From assembly GCF_013623775.1 (NCBI RefSeq), contig NZ_JABFAM010000007.1, forward strand, positions 1 through 64,000: 64,000 bases of DNA. Reading direction: 5' to 3'. This document shows positions 24,288 through 33,168 of this stretch, in pieces; within the stretch, counting starts at the first letter, position 1; the number at the start of each line of letters is the position of its first letter. The translations under genes and the position numbers were made by a program. Under the pieces are notes generated by a model, which saw nothing but the letters and a program-made list of their open reading frames with translations, made no database searches and was not told where the DNA came from. The stretch is from Rufibacter sp. XAAS-G3-1 (GTDB lineage Bacteria; Bacteroidota; Bacteroidia; Cytophagales; Hymenobacteraceae).

Positions 24288-26966
24288 ATGGCAACGAACA
24301 CATACAAACGGGAAGTAGGGACTGCTCCGCGGCCTAAGAATGCCCCCAGGGTTCAGCAGAATGAACCAAGGGGGAAGGCAGAATCGCGCGCTGTGAAAGA
24401 GCCGAAAGAGGCTAAGCCCAAAAGGACACTTCCCAAACCGCAGATATCTTTTAACTTCCTCAAAGACCGGCGGCTGCAGCTGTTCATTGGGTTTTTCTTC
24501 CTATTGTCCTCGCTGTACCTGACCATTGCGTTTGTGTCTTTCCTGTTCACGGGCACCGCCGACCAAAGCATTGTGGAGTCTGTGACCACCGATGACGTGA
24601 AGGCGGCCGGGTTGGAATCTGAGAACTGGCTGGGCCTGTTTGGTGCCTGGATCTCAGATTACTTCATTAACCGCTGGTTTGGCATAGCCTCGTTTTTCTT
24701 TATCCCGGTGGTCTTCTACGTGGGGTATAAAATTGTTTTCCGGCGCACGTCTATCACGCTTTCCTCGGTGGTGACCCTTTGCCTGTTCGGGCTGCTGTGG
24801 GGGTGCGTGACCGCCGGTTACCTGGTGCTACTGAATAAATCTGCTGATACGTACGGCTTTATGAGCGGTGGCATTGGGTATGAGACCGCGCTGTGGCTGC
24901 AAAGTCTGTTGGGCTGGGGTACCGGCCTGTTGATGGGCTTTGCGTTAATCGCGTTTGTCATGTTCTTCTTCAATATTACCACGCTGGGCCGGCCAAGGTT
25001 CCCTAAACTGGCGATCCCTGCCTCTGGAGCAGAAAAGACAGCAGCAGTAGAACAACCTGAATCCGGGGTATACGCCTCGCCATCGGCGGGTATGAACCAC
25101 CTCACCAATCCGTCGGGTTCTTTAGAGCCAGAGGAGGAACCCGCTTTCCCGGCTCCTTTCTTAGTACATCAGCAGGAAGAAGAGGAAGTGGAAGACGAGT
25201 TTGAGGACGAAGACCTGCCGGAAGAGGAATTCTATGAGGAGGACTACGACGAGGAAGACGAAGTAGAAGAACCGCAGGAGGAAGTGTTCCCCGTGGCGGA
25301 ACTGCCCATCACGCCTAGAGCTACCGTTCCTGTTCCATCCGTTCCCTTGGCCCTGGAAGTAGAGGAGGAGGTGCTGTTAGAAGAGCCGGAAGAAGAGGTA
25401 GAACTGGATATTGCCAACCTGGCTACGGAAGATGAAGCAGACATTGCCGTAAGCGAGAACTACGACCCTACCTTAGACCTTCCGCGTTACCAGTACCCAT
25501 CCATTGAGTTACTCACCGACTACGGCGTGGCGAAAGTGCAGGTAACCAAAGAAGAATTGGAAGCCAATAAAGACCGCATTGTAGAAACGCTCGGGAACTA
25601 CAACATCGGCATCGCCAGCATCAAAGCCACCATTGGGCCTACGGTTACCTTATATGAAATCGTGCCCGAGGCGGGGGTGCGTATCTCCAAAATCAAGAGC
25701 CTGGAAGATGACATCGCGCTAAGTTTGGCCGCCTTGGGTATCCGGATTATCGCTCCTATTCCGGGCAAAGGAACCATCGGGATTGAGGTGCCGAACAAGA
25801 AAAAGGAGATGGTCTCCATCAAGTCCATCCTGAGCACCGAGAAGTTCATGAAGAGCGAGATGGAACTGCCTATCGCCTTCGGGAAAACCATCACCAATGA
25901 GGTGTTTATCACAGATTTGGCCAAAATGCCGCACTTACTCATGGCGGGTGCCACCGGTCAGGGTAAATCGGTTGGTTTGAACGCGATCTTGACCTCGTTG
26001 CTGTACAAGCGCCATCCTTCGCAACTCAAGTTTGTGTTGGTTGACCCTAAAAAGGTGGAATTGTCTTTGTTCAACAAGATTGAGCGCCACTTCCTGGCCA
26101 AGTTGCCAGACACGGACGAAGCCATCATCACCGATACCAAAAAGGTAGTAAACACGCTGAACTCGCTCTGTATGGAGATGGATCAGCGCTATGACCTCCT
26201 CAAAGACGCGGGCTGCCGGAACCTCAAAGAATACAACCTCAAGTTTGTGGAGCGCCGGTTGAACCCGAAGAAAGGCCACAAATTCATGCCGTACATTGTA
26301 CTGGTGATTGACGAATTGGCCGACTTGATGATGACCGCCGGCAAAGAGGTGGAAACGCCTATCGCGCGTCTGGCACAGCTGGCCCGCGCCATCGGGATTC
26401 ACCTGGTGGTGGCTACGCAGCGGCCAAGTGTGAACGTCATTACAGGTATCATCAAAGCCAACTTTCCGGCGCGTATCTCTTTCAAGGTAACGTCTAAGAT
26501 TGACTCCCGTACCATTCTGGACACCGGCGGGGCCGATCAGTTGATTGGCCAGGGCGATATGCTGTTCTCGCTGGGCTCAGACCTGATTAGGGTGCAATGC
26601 GCGTTTGTGGACACGCCCGAAGTAGACCGAATCTGTGATTTCATTGGCGAGCAGCAAGGCTATTCAGACGCGTATCTGTTACCGGAGTTCTTGGGCGATG
26701 AAAGCGGAAACGACAAAGCCGAGTTCGACCCGAGCAACAAAGACGCCATGTTTGAGGAGGCCGCCCGTATTGTGGTCACGCACCAACAGGGAAGTACCTC
26801 TTTGCTGCAACGTCGTCTGAAACTGGGGTATAACCGCGCCGGTCGTCTGATTGACCAATTGGAGGCTGCCGGAGTTGTGGGGCCGTTTGAGGGCAGCAAA
26901 GCCCGCGAAGTTTTAATTCCGGATGAATACAGTTTGGAACAGTTATTGAATAGTATGCAACCGTAA
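24288..26966 (+). CDS. ftsK: DNA translocase FtsK/SpoIIIE family
   Basis: Membrane-anchored double-stranded DNA pump that clears the chromosome from the septum. Four predicted N-terminal helices lie within residues about 60-235. A strongly acidic linker (Glu/Asp runs, about 280-390) follows. The motor domain carries Walker A GATGQGKSVGLNA and Walker B IVLVIDELADLMM, with ATQRPSVNVITGIIKANFPA as a typical FtsK block. The gamma winged helix near the end (TSLLQRRLKLGYNRAGRLID) would read KOPS sites. 893 residues from the ATG at 24288; an upstream in-frame TTG adds six residues but overlaps a -7 box. lolA follows 38 bases later, probably cotranscribed. Confidence 0.95.
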   Translation: MATNTYKREVGTAPRPKNAPRVQQNEPRGKAESRAVKEPKEAKPKRTLPKPQISFNFLKDRRLQLFIGFFFLLSSLYLTIAFVSFLFTGTADQSIVESVTTDDVKAAGLESENWLGLFGAWISDYFINRWFGIASFFFIPVVFYVGYKIVFRRTSITLSSVVTLCLFGLLWGCVTAGYLVLLNKSADTYGFMSGGIGYETALWLQSLLGWGTGLLMGFALIAFVMFFFNITTLGRPRFPKLAIPASGAEKTAAVEQPESGVYASPSAGMNHLTNPSGSLEPEEEPAFPAPFLVHQQEEEEVEDEFEDEDLPEEEFYEEDYDEEDEVEEPQEEVFPVAELPITPRATVPVPSVPLALEVEEEVLLEEPEEEVELDIANLATEDEADIAVSENYDPTLDLPRYQYPSIELLTDYGVAKVQVTKEELEANKDRIVETLGNYNIGIASIKATIGPTVTLYEIVPEAGVRISKIKSLEDDIALSLAALGIRIIAPIPGKGTIGIEVPNKKKEMVSIKSILSTEKFMKSEMELPIAFGKTITNEVFITDLAKMPHLLMAGATGQGKSVGLNAILTSLLYKRHPSQLKFVLVDPKKVELSLFNKIERHFLAKLPDTDEAIITDTKKVVNTLNSLCMEMDQRYDLLKDAGCRNLKEYNLKFVERRLNPKKGHKFMPYIVLVIDELADLMMTAGKEVETPIARLAQLARAIGIHLVVATQRPSVNVITGIIKANFPARISFKVTSKIDSRTILDTGGADQLIGQGDMLFSLGSDLIRVQCAFVDTPEVDRICDFIGEQQGYSDAYLLPEFLGDESGNDKAEFDPSNKDAMFEEAARIVVTHQQGSTSLLQRRLKLGYNRAGRLIDQLEAAGVVGPFEGSKAREVLIPDEYSLEQLLNSMQP

Positions 26967-27004
26967 GCATTTACGGTGCATTCATTTCAACTTAGATAAA
27001 AAAC

Positions 27005-27658
27005 ATGAAACGATATTTTTCACTTCTGCTCGTACTGTTCACCGTGGTTCAACTGACCCACGCCCAGAACGTGCAGAAAGACCCGCAGGCCGAAAAGATT
27101 CTGGATGCCATGAGCAAGAAATACCAAGCCATGAACGCCTTCAAGGTAGGCTTTACCCAAACCGTTGAAAGCCCATCGGCGAAGGCGAAAGAATCCATCA
27201 GCGGTGACATCACGGTGTCTGGCAATAAATTCCGTTTGGCCGTGGCAGGGCAGGAAATCATCAACAACGGTGCCACCATCTGGACGATCATGAAGAAAGA
27301 GAACGAGGTCACCATCTCTGACAACGACCCCGATGAGCAGGAAATGACGCCCAACCAGATTTATACCCTCTACAAAAAAGGCTACCGCTACGTGCATGCC
27401 GGCGAGGAGAAAGAAGGTGGCGAGGCCGTGCACGTGATTGACCTGACCCCCAATGACCGTGATAACCAGGTGTTCAAGGTACGGTTACATATCAGCAAGA
27501 AAGACAACTCCCTTAAGTCATGGAAGATGTTCCGGAAGAACGGCAACCGCTACACCTATAAAATCAACAAGTTCACGCCAAATCCGCCGGTAACAGCCGC
27601 CACGTTTGCCTTTGACAAGAGCAAATACAAAGGCATCAACGTGGTTGATTTGCGGTAA
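27005..27658 (+). CDS. lolA: Outer-membrane lipoprotein carrier protein LolA
   Basis: Periplasmic chaperone that carries lipoproteins from the inner-membrane LolCDE complex to the outer membrane. Signal peptide MKRYFSLLLVLFTVVQLTHA, then the family pattern AEKILDAMSKKYQAMNAFKVGFTQ, ISGDITVSGNKFRL and IWTIMKKENEVTISD. 217 residues, as expected. The ftsK-lolA order is common in bacteria and supports both calls. Followed by a good terminator. Confidence 0.93.
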   Translation: MKRYFSLLLVLFTVVQLTHAQNVQKDPQAEKILDAMSKKYQAMNAFKVGFTQTVESPSAKAKESISGDITVSGNKFRLAVAGQEIINNGATIWTIMKKENEVTISDNDPDEQEMTPNQIYTLYKKGYRYVHAGEEKEGGEAVHVIDLTPNDRDNQVFKVRLHISKKDNSLKSWKMFRKNGNRYTYKINKFTPNPPVTAATFAFDKSKYKGINVVDLR

Positions 27659-27693
27659 TGGGCGCGTAGGGCTTTTCACAAATCAAGTTTATC

Positions 27694-27725
27694 AAAGGCT
27701 TCCGCTGTAAAGCGGAAGCCTTTTT
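27694..27725 (+). terminator. Terminator of the ftsK-lolA unit
   Basis: AAAGGCTTCCGCT, loop GTAA, perfect complement, then a T5 run. A PR40 copy follows at 27726-27761. Confidence 0.9.
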
Positions 27726-27840
27726 GTTTTTGGGCTCTTTTTCGGAAAACAGCCGCAAAATGGAGAGACGCCCGTAGGTCTAAAGACGCTACAAGGTCTT
27801 GAAAGCAGGCGGCATTGGGTGAGGAGACAGAACTACTTAC

Positions 27841-28066
27841 CCCTGCCCCTCCGAGGCTCATCTTGTAGGGGGAAAATTTGTAGGGAAAAAATTCTTTTTT
27901 TAGCTGTTCGGGAGTTCTACCCCCGAACCTGCCTGCTGCGGAGTTCCACTCCGCCGGAAGCCACGGGCAAAAGGAGGGGAGTGGAACTCCAGAAGAGCAG
28001 CTTAGTTTTATGGAAGTTCCAGAAACTAAATAGCCGCTCATTTTTCCCTACAAGCTTAGCTCCGAG
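27841..28066 (-). repeat. Composite repeat T, copy 3
   Basis: Bounded by GAGGCTCATCTTGTAGGG and CCCTACAAGCTTAGCTCC as inverted ends. The interior carries GGAGTTCCACTCC-type word palindromes shared with positions 1-123. Confidence 0.75.
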
Positions 28067-28084
28067 GAGGGGGATTAGCCTTTG

Positions 28085-28365
28085 CACGAGATGGGAACCC
28101 GTAGGGACCAGGCACTGCCTGGTCTCTACGGGTTCCCATCATCACCGCTTCTGCTACTTTCCCCAGTTCCAGTCTTCCCCGAGCGCGCCTCGCTTTTGGC
28201 CCTGGACGGGCATGAGCTAAGAGAGACAGACTTCCCAGGCCGAAAGGGCAGTGCGCGAGGGGAAGACGGGGCCCCGCGGCCGTGAGCGCATACCGCCAAA
28301 GATGGAACAATGCACCACTTGCACCCACGTATTAAACAGACAAGCCAAGGGAACAGCAAACTGCA
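28085..28365 (-). repeat. Composite repeat U, copy 2 (inverted relative to 5085-5300)
   Basis: Shares with copy 1, on the opposite strand, CCCTGGACGGGC-type words, GGCCGAAAGGGCAGTGCG, GACGGGGCCCCGCGGCCGTG and GACAAGCCAAGGGAACAG. With the adjoining repeat T it mirrors 5085-5520. CAAGCCAAGGGAACAGCAAA occurs twice here (near 28342 and 28398). No gene was found in 27730-28530. Confidence 0.75.
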
Positions 28366-28530
28366 GGCACAAACTAAGTAGCCCACGCACTAATTGGTCA
28401 AGCCAAGGGAACAGCAAACCGCAGGCAGAAAGCCACTTCCCAGCAGCAGAGAAAGACCATTACGTCAGCACTGGCATACACCACATCATCCGCAGAAAAC
28501 ATCCCTCCCAATCCTTCCACCATCATCTAT

Positions 28531-28576
28531 TTTCGCGCTGTTTTCCCGAAAACAATGCGAAAACGGGTTAGCTTTG
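28531..28576 (+). promoter_or_regulatory. PR40 copy and -7 box TAGCTTTG of pyrF
   Basis: PR40 at 28531-28566 (TTTCGCGCTGTTTT...AAAACAATGCGAAAA) directly abuts TAGCTTTG at 28569-28576, 26 bases before the pyrF ATG. The palindrome occupies the place of the -33 region. Confidence 0.55.
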
Positions 28577-28601
28577 TACCAACCTATTGTACCGCCTTAT
28601 C

Positions 28602-29435
28602 ATGACCAGACAAGAACTTTTTGAACAGATCCAGCGCAAACGTTCCTTCCTCTGCATTGGGTTAGACACGGACATAAAGAGAATTCCGCCGCATTTGCTT
28701 CAATTGGAAGACCCCCTTTTTGAGTTCAACCGGCAGATCATTGAAGCTACCTCAGATTTGTGCGTAGCCTACAAACCCAACATCGCCTTTTATGAGGCGC
28801 ACGGCCCTAAAGGCTGGGTAAGCCTGGAGCGTACCCTAAGCGTGATTCCGAAGGATATTTTCACCATTGCCGATGCCAAGCGCGGCGATATTGGAAATAC
28901 CTCAGAGCTCTACGCCCGGGCCTTTTTTGAGCAAATGAACTTTGATTCTCTCACCGTGGCCCCGTACATGGGCATAGACTCGGTGACCCCTTTTCTGCAG
29001 TTCCCCAACAAGTGGGTGATTCTGTTGGCGCTCACCTCTAATCCCGGGCATGATGATTTTCAGATGTTGAGCGTGGTGTCTGAGGGTAAATCGTACTTCA
29101 TGTTTGAGAAGGTCATGCAGAACAGCCAGGCCTGGGGCACCGCTGACAACATGATGTACGTAATTGGTGCCACCCGCCACGATTATATTGAACGCGTGAG
29201 GGAACTGGCGCCCGACCATTTTCTGCTGGTGCCCGGCGTGGGCGCGCAAGGCGGTAGCCTGCAGGAAGTCTCCAGATATGGCATGAACAAGCAGTGCGGT
29301 CTGCTGGTGAATTCGGCCCGCAAGATTATCTATGCTTCTCAGGGCGAGGATTTCGCGGAGAAAGCCCGCGCCGCCGCTTTGGCGGTGCAACGGGAAATGG
29401 ATAGGCACCTGAATGAGTATCTGCCGCAGCAATAG
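28602..29435 (+). CDS. pyrF: Orotidine 5'-phosphate decarboxylase (long, type 2)
   Basis: Last step of UMP synthesis: decarboxylates OMP to UMP. The catalytic Lys-Asp tetrad motif is [19 protein letters not shown]. The opening [16 protein letters not shown] and [17 protein letters not shown] belong to the long PyrF subfamily of about 275 residues (here 277). An in-frame TTG at 28587 would add five residues but sits about ten bases after the -7 box, so the ATG at 28602 is preferred. DUF2851 follows on the same strand with a long leader. Confidence 0.95.
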   Translation: MTRQELFEQIQRKRSFLCIGLDTDIKRIPPHLLQLEDPLFEFNRQIIEATSDLCVAYKPNIAFYEAHGPKGWVSLERTLSVIPKDIFTIADAKRGDIGNTSELYARAFFEQMNFDSLTVAPYMGIDSVTPFLQFPNKWVILLALTSNPGHDDFQMLSVVSEGKSYFMFEKVMQNSQAWGTADNMMYVIGATRHDYIERVRELAPDHFLLVPGVGAQGGSLQEVSRYGMNKQCGLLVNSARKIIYASQGEDFAEKARAAALAVQREMDRHLNEYLPQQ

Positions 29436-29473
29436 GTGAATCTCCAGCCATCTGGCGAGGCTAGCATGGTGTT

Positions 29474-29512
29474 ACGTTTTAGGCCTGTTTTTGTGAAACC
29501 GGCTTTGAAACG
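29474..29512. repeat. PR40 palindrome copy
   Basis: CGTTTTAGGCCTGTTTTTG...CCGGCTTTGAAACGG between pyrF and the DUF2851 gene. It would be translated if the longest DUF2851 frame were used, which argues for the later ATG. Confidence 0.7.
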
Positions 29513-29588
29513 GCAGCCTAGCCAGAACAGCCTTTCGTGTCTTCCTGCGTATGTTCATAGGAGACTTGAAAGGCTGTTCCGGTTTTAT

Positions 29589-30890
29589 ATGAAAGAGGAT
29601 TTCCTGCACTACATCTGGCGCTATCAATACTTCGGGAAGGAACAGTTGCTGACTACGGTGGGCGACGAGATAGTGATCCTGCATCCGGGTTTCTACAACC
29701 GCTTGGATGCCGGGCCGGATTTCTCCGGTGCCCGCATTAGAATAGGAGAAACGGAATGGGTGGGCAGCGTGGAGTTGCATCTGAAAGCCTCTGACTGGCG
29801 CCGGCACCAACACCAGCATGACGCCAAATACAACCAGGTGGTGCTCCACGTGGTGTGGGAAAATGATGGACCCGTACTGCGGGAAGAAGGCACGCCTATG
29901 CCCACCCTGGAACTACAGGGACGAGTAGTGGTGCCCTTGCAGGCGAAGTACCAGGAGTTAACCTGGAGCCAAGAGGTGATTCCCTGTGCGGGGCAGGCTG
30001 GGCAGGTGGAAAGCATCTTCAAATCTGCCATGATGGACAGGACGCTGCTGGAGCGCCTGGAGTTGAAAGCAAGCCTGGTACTGGAACGCCTGGAACAGAA
30101 CCGGCAAGACTGGGAAAGCACCGTTTACCAGACTTTAGCCGCGGGGTTCGGGTTCAAGATCAACCAGGAGGGCTTTCTGCAACTCACGCGCGCGCTACCG
30201 CTGAGTCTGGTGAACAGGTACAGATCATCTGCCCCGCAACTGGAGGCACTGGTGTTTGGGCAAGCGGGCATGCTAACCAGGCAAGAAGGAGAAGGGCAGA
30301 AGGAGCATCTTGTTCGTTTAGCCAATGAGCACAGGTACCTGTCTCAAAAACATTCTTTGCCAGAACCATTGCCTAAAAGCGCCTGGAACTTCCTCCGGCT
30401 CAGGCCCGCTAATTTTCCGGCAATCAGGGTAGGGCAGTGGTTTGCCGTGCTGCAATCCCATCCCCATCTGTGGTCTGGCATGGCGGCCTGTGAAACCAAG
30501 GAAGCGTATGTCAGCTTCTTCCGCCAGGCACCTCCTGCCTATTGGCAGAAACCAGATAGCCCCGGTAAAGCATCGGCGCAGCCTTTTCCCATGATTGGGG
30601 AGGAAAGCATTCAAGGACTGTTGATCAATGTGGTGGCTCCGTTGCTGGTGGCGTATAGTAGGCGCATGGACAATGCTGCCTATCAGGACAAAGCCGTGGA
30701 GTTGCTGGAGAGCCTGGCCAAAGAACAGAATAAAGTGACCCGCTTGTATACTGGCCTTGGGTTTCCCCATTCCAGCGCGGCAGATTCCCAGGCCTTGATT
30801 GGCCTGTACCAAATGTACTGCGCGCCCCGTAAATGCGTACATTGCGTCCTCGGGCACCGCCTGATGAAACAGAACCTTTCCCTTGCATGA
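29589..30890 (+). CDS. DUF2851 family protein
   Basis: 433 residues from the ATG at 29589, starting MKEDFLHYIWRYQYFG, which matches the usual family N-terminus. Conserved blocks are ILHPGFYNRLDAGPDFSGAR, WVGSVELHLKASDWRRHQHQ and YNQVVLHVVWEND. The pattern of DAGPDF, an ExH pair and HxxD resembles a metal- or nuclease-like core, but no activity is established. The frame is open 51 codons further upstream, yet that part is a PR40 repeat. Its stop overlaps the next gene's start (ATGA), so the two are cotranslated. Confidence 0.85.
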   Translation: MKEDFLHYIWRYQYFGKEQLLTTVGDEIVILHPGFYNRLDAGPDFSGARIRIGETEWVGSVELHLKASDWRRHQHQHDAKYNQVVLHVVWENDGPVLREEGTPMPTLELQGRVVVPLQAKYQELTWSQEVIPCAGQAGQVESIFKSAMMDRTLLERLELKASLVLERLEQNRQDWESTVYQTLAAGFGFKINQEGFLQLTRALPLSLVNRYRSSAPQLEALVFGQAGMLTRQEGEGQKEHLVRLANEHRYLSQKHSLPEPLPKSAWNFLRLRPANFPAIRVGQWFAVLQSHPHLWSGMAACETKEAYVSFFRQAPPAYWQKPDSPGKASAQPFPMIGEESIQGLLINVVAPLLVAYSRRMDNAAYQDKAVELLESLAKEQNKVTRLYTGLGFPHSSAADSQALIGLYQMYCAPRKCVHCVLGHRLMKQNLSLA

Positions 30891-32179
30891 ACCTGCTGAA
30901 CTGGCTGCACTTCCCGGTTTTCTTCTTTTTGGTCTATCTGCTCTGGCGGTCAGCAAGAAATGAGACAATGCGCAGATTTTTCTGGCCAGCTTTGATCTTG
31001 AAGTTGACGGGAGGAGTGTTGTTGGGTTTGGTGTATCAAAGGTATTTAGGTGGCCGAGATACCTGGGGCTTTCATGACCAGGCAATGGGAGTGGTAGAAG
31101 CGGCCAGCCATCATCCTGAACAGTATTTCCGATTGCTGTTTTTTAATGAGCCAGGAGAGATCCCAATCGGTTTTGCCCGGTGGCCAGAGTATTCTAATTC
31201 TTTTTTCTTTATTAAACTGCTGAGCCTGTTATACTTTATGACAGGCCATTCTTACTGGTTCAGTGGCTTGTATCTTTCCGTGTTCAGTTTCTGGGGATGT
31301 TGGTTTTTAGTTGAAAAGCTGAATACCCATTTCCCTGCTTATGGGACTGCTTCGGCTATAGCGTTCTTGTTTTTCCCCTCTGTCGTTTTCTGGACGAGCG
31401 GGGTCTCGAAAGACAGTGTGTTTATGGGCAGCCTTTGCCTCACCGCCGGACTCTTCCTGCAGGTTTCTCCGGTTAGGCATACTGGTAACGTTTTAGGGAA
31501 GATGCTTCTTTTAGGTGGCAGCACGTACCTGCTCTGGAAAATAAAATTTTTCCTGGCGGCGGTTTTACTTGTACTGCTGTTCGCCTGGCTGCTGATGGAA
31601 TGGCTCACGCCGAAAGCCAAATGGTGGCAGACTAGAAGAAACCAATTCTTAGCGTGGGGAACGCTGCTGCTTTTAGGTTCAGTAATCGCCTCTTTTGCCC
31701 ACCCAACCTTCAATCTGGATTTCTTTGCCCGGCACATTGTTTGGAATTATAAAAGCCTGATAGCGGTCTCTGATCCGGCTAACCCATTGTTGTCCTTCCC
31801 CAATCTGCAACCTACTCTTACTTCTGTGTTCTTGCATGCTCCGTCAGCTATCCTGCAGATGCTTTTCAGGCCTTTTCTATGGGAGCCGTCTCCGGTGGTT
31901 TATAAGGGAATGGCCTTTGAAAACTTACTGTTGTTGGGGCTCGTTGGCTTAACTTTTGTCCATCTGCTGCGCAGACGGGAAGTCCCGGCGCTGCCATCTT
32001 TCTTGGCGGTGCTGTTGGTGTTTTTCTGTATCTCGGCGGTGCTGGTGACGCTGCCTACGCCTAATTTGGGTTCTCTGCACCGGTACCGGGCACCGTTGCT
32101 GCCGTTTTTTCTTCTTGTCGTTTTGGCTTGGGGGCCTGTTCCGGCTTGGCTCAAGGGCCGGGCAAAGCGGTTGCGTTAA
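30887..32179 (+). CDS. Polytopic membrane protein (glycosyltransferase/polymerase-like)
   Basis: 430 residues with about ten hydrophobic helices. The large loop after helix 2 has GGRDTWGFHDQAMGVVE and FARWPEYSNSFFFIKLLS, reminiscent of GT-C glycosyltransferase or EpsG-type loops with acidic residues at the membrane face. I do not recognise a named family with certainty, and a mannosyltransferase-like role is only inference. The start overlaps the DUF2851 stop by four bases. A further upstream start at 30833 would lie inside that gene. Confidence 0.7.
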   Translation: MNLLNWLHFPVFFFLVYLLWRSARNETMRRFFWPALILKLTGGVLLGLVYQRYLGGRDTWGFHDQAMGVVEAASHHPEQYFRLLFFNEPGEIPIGFARWPEYSNSFFFIKLLSLLYFMTGHSYWFSGLYLSVFSFWGCWFLVEKLNTHFPAYGTASAIAFLFFPSVVFWTSGVSKDSVFMGSLCLTAGLFLQVSPVRHTGNVLGKMLLLGGSTYLLWKIKFFLAAVLLVLLFAWLLMEWLTPKAKWWQTRRNQFLAWGTLLLLGSVIASFAHPTFNLDFFARHIVWNYKSLIAVSDPANPLLSFPNLQPTLTSVFLHAPSAILQMLFRPFLWEPSPVVYKGMAFENLLLLGLVGLTFVHLLRRREVPALPSFLAVLLVFFCISAVLVTLPTPNLGSLHRYRAPLLPFFLLVVLAWGPVPAWLKGRAKRLR

Positions 32180-32199
32180 GCTATTCCGTTTTCTTTCCC

Positions 32200-32254
32200 T
32201 ATTTTTGCACCAAAATCGTTTTTGACCTTGTTTTTAGAAAAGGGGACGAAAACG
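32200..32254 (+). promoter_or_regulatory. -7 box TATTTTTG followed by a PR40 copy
   Basis: TATTTTTG at 32200-32207, then PR40 at 32217-32254 (CGTTTTTGACCTTG...GGGGACGAAAACG) in the leader of the acetyltransferase gene. If the promoter is real, the hairpin would lie in the 5' untranslated region. Confidence 0.45.
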
Positions 32255-32320
32255 CAGGGTAGTTCTGTTTTCGTAAGCTATACCAAACCAGGCTGTTCTT
32301 ACACACAAGTCAAGAGAGAT

Positions 32321-32953
32321 ATGCAAAATCCGGTAATCATATTAGGAGCCCAGGAACTGGGAGTGTTGGCGTTAGATGCTTTCCAGAGCAACGACGTAGT
32401 GGTGTATTGCTTCCTGGATGACCAGGTAGCCCTGCAGCAGAAGGAAGTGAACGAAATCACCGTCATGGGCAATACGGAGGACGAAAGTATCCTGAAACTC
32501 CTGGGCAAGAAATGCGACGTGTTTGTGGCCGCTGAGGACACCGCTGCCCGCAAAAGCATGACCAACATGCTGAAAGAAGACTACAAAGTGGTTCCGGTGA
32601 ATGCCATCCACAAGTTCAGCTATGTTTCAGAACATGCCTGGCTGGGTCACGGAAACTTTATCCAGGCCGGTGCCATCGTGAATTCCAACGCGAAGTTGGG
32701 GGATAACTGCATCATTGGGGCCCGGGCCGTGGTAGATACCAACGCCGTATTAGCAGATCATGTGCAGTTAGGCGTTGGTGCCATGGTCAACGCCGGCGTA
32801 ACCATTGCCGAGGGAGCCTTCATTGGCACCGGAGCCGTGCTTGTATCTGGCGTGAAGATCGGGAAAAACGCCCGCGTGGGTGCCGGAGCGGTGGTAGTGG
32901 CCGATGTGGCCGCCAAGCAAACGGTTTTCGGGAATCCGGCTAAGCCTGTGTAA
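32321..32953 (+). CDS. Hexapeptide-repeat sugar acetyltransferase (NeuD/PglD-like)
   Basis: 210 residues from the ATG at 32321 (MQNPVIILGAQELGVLALDA). The N-terminal Rossmann-like domain to about 85 is followed by a left-handed beta-helix: the run IVNSNAKLGDNCIIGARAVV, then QLGVGAMVNAGVTIAEGAFI and VLVSGVKIGKNARVGAGAVV. The layout matches acetyltransferases that N- or O-acetylate nucleotide sugars (PglD, NeuD, PerB). No sugar-pathway gene is adjacent. An open upstream frame (from 32222) reads through a PR40 repeat and is unlikely to be used. Confidence 0.85.
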   Translation: MQNPVIILGAQELGVLALDAFQSNDVVVYCFLDDQVALQQKEVNEITVMGNTEDESILKLLGKKCDVFVAAEDTAARKSMTNMLKEDYKVVPVNAIHKFSYVSEHAWLGHGNFIQAGAIVNSNAKLGDNCIIGARAVVDTNAVLADHVQLGVGAMVNAGVTIAEGAFIGTGAVLVSGVKIGKNARVGAGAVVVADVAAKQTVFGNPAKPV

Positions 32954-32960
32954 TTCTTTA

Positions 32961-33090
32961 GACACAGGACGTAAGACATAAGATTCAAGATTTGGAGTTA
33001 TAGATTGACTCAGAACTCAAGACTCAGGACTGTTTTTTGTCATTTTCTGTTTTCGGGCTGTTTTCCTTAAATTCGCACCAAAATGCGAAC
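32961..33090. repeat. Degenerate heptanucleotide array (10 units) and PR40 copy
   Basis: 32961-33031 is 7-periodic: gacacag, gacgtaa, gacataa, gattcaa, gatttgg, agttata, gattgac, tcagaac, tcaagac, tcaggac. PR40 at 33048-33090 follows (TTTTCGGGCTGTTTTCC...CGCACCAAAATGCG). Both lie upstream of trhO. Confidence 0.75.
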
Positions 33091-33168
33091 GCCGTTGTTG
33101 CCAAAAGTAGCACATCAGCCCATCATTCAATTAACACCTTAACGACACTTAGTCTGAAACTAAGCCGT

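Noticed and set aside
28085-28440. CRISPR array, because of repeated CAAGCCAAGGGAACAGCAAA units
   Set aside because: Only two direct copies, no regular spacers and no cas genes; they belong to composite repeat U.
29436-29588. Extended N-terminus of the DUF2851 protein
   Set aside because: It translates a PR40 palindrome; the family starts at MKEDFLHYIW.
32222-32320. Extended N-terminus of the hexapeptide acetyltransferase
   Set aside because: Encoded by PR40 and leader DNA; the Rossmann-like start is at 32321.
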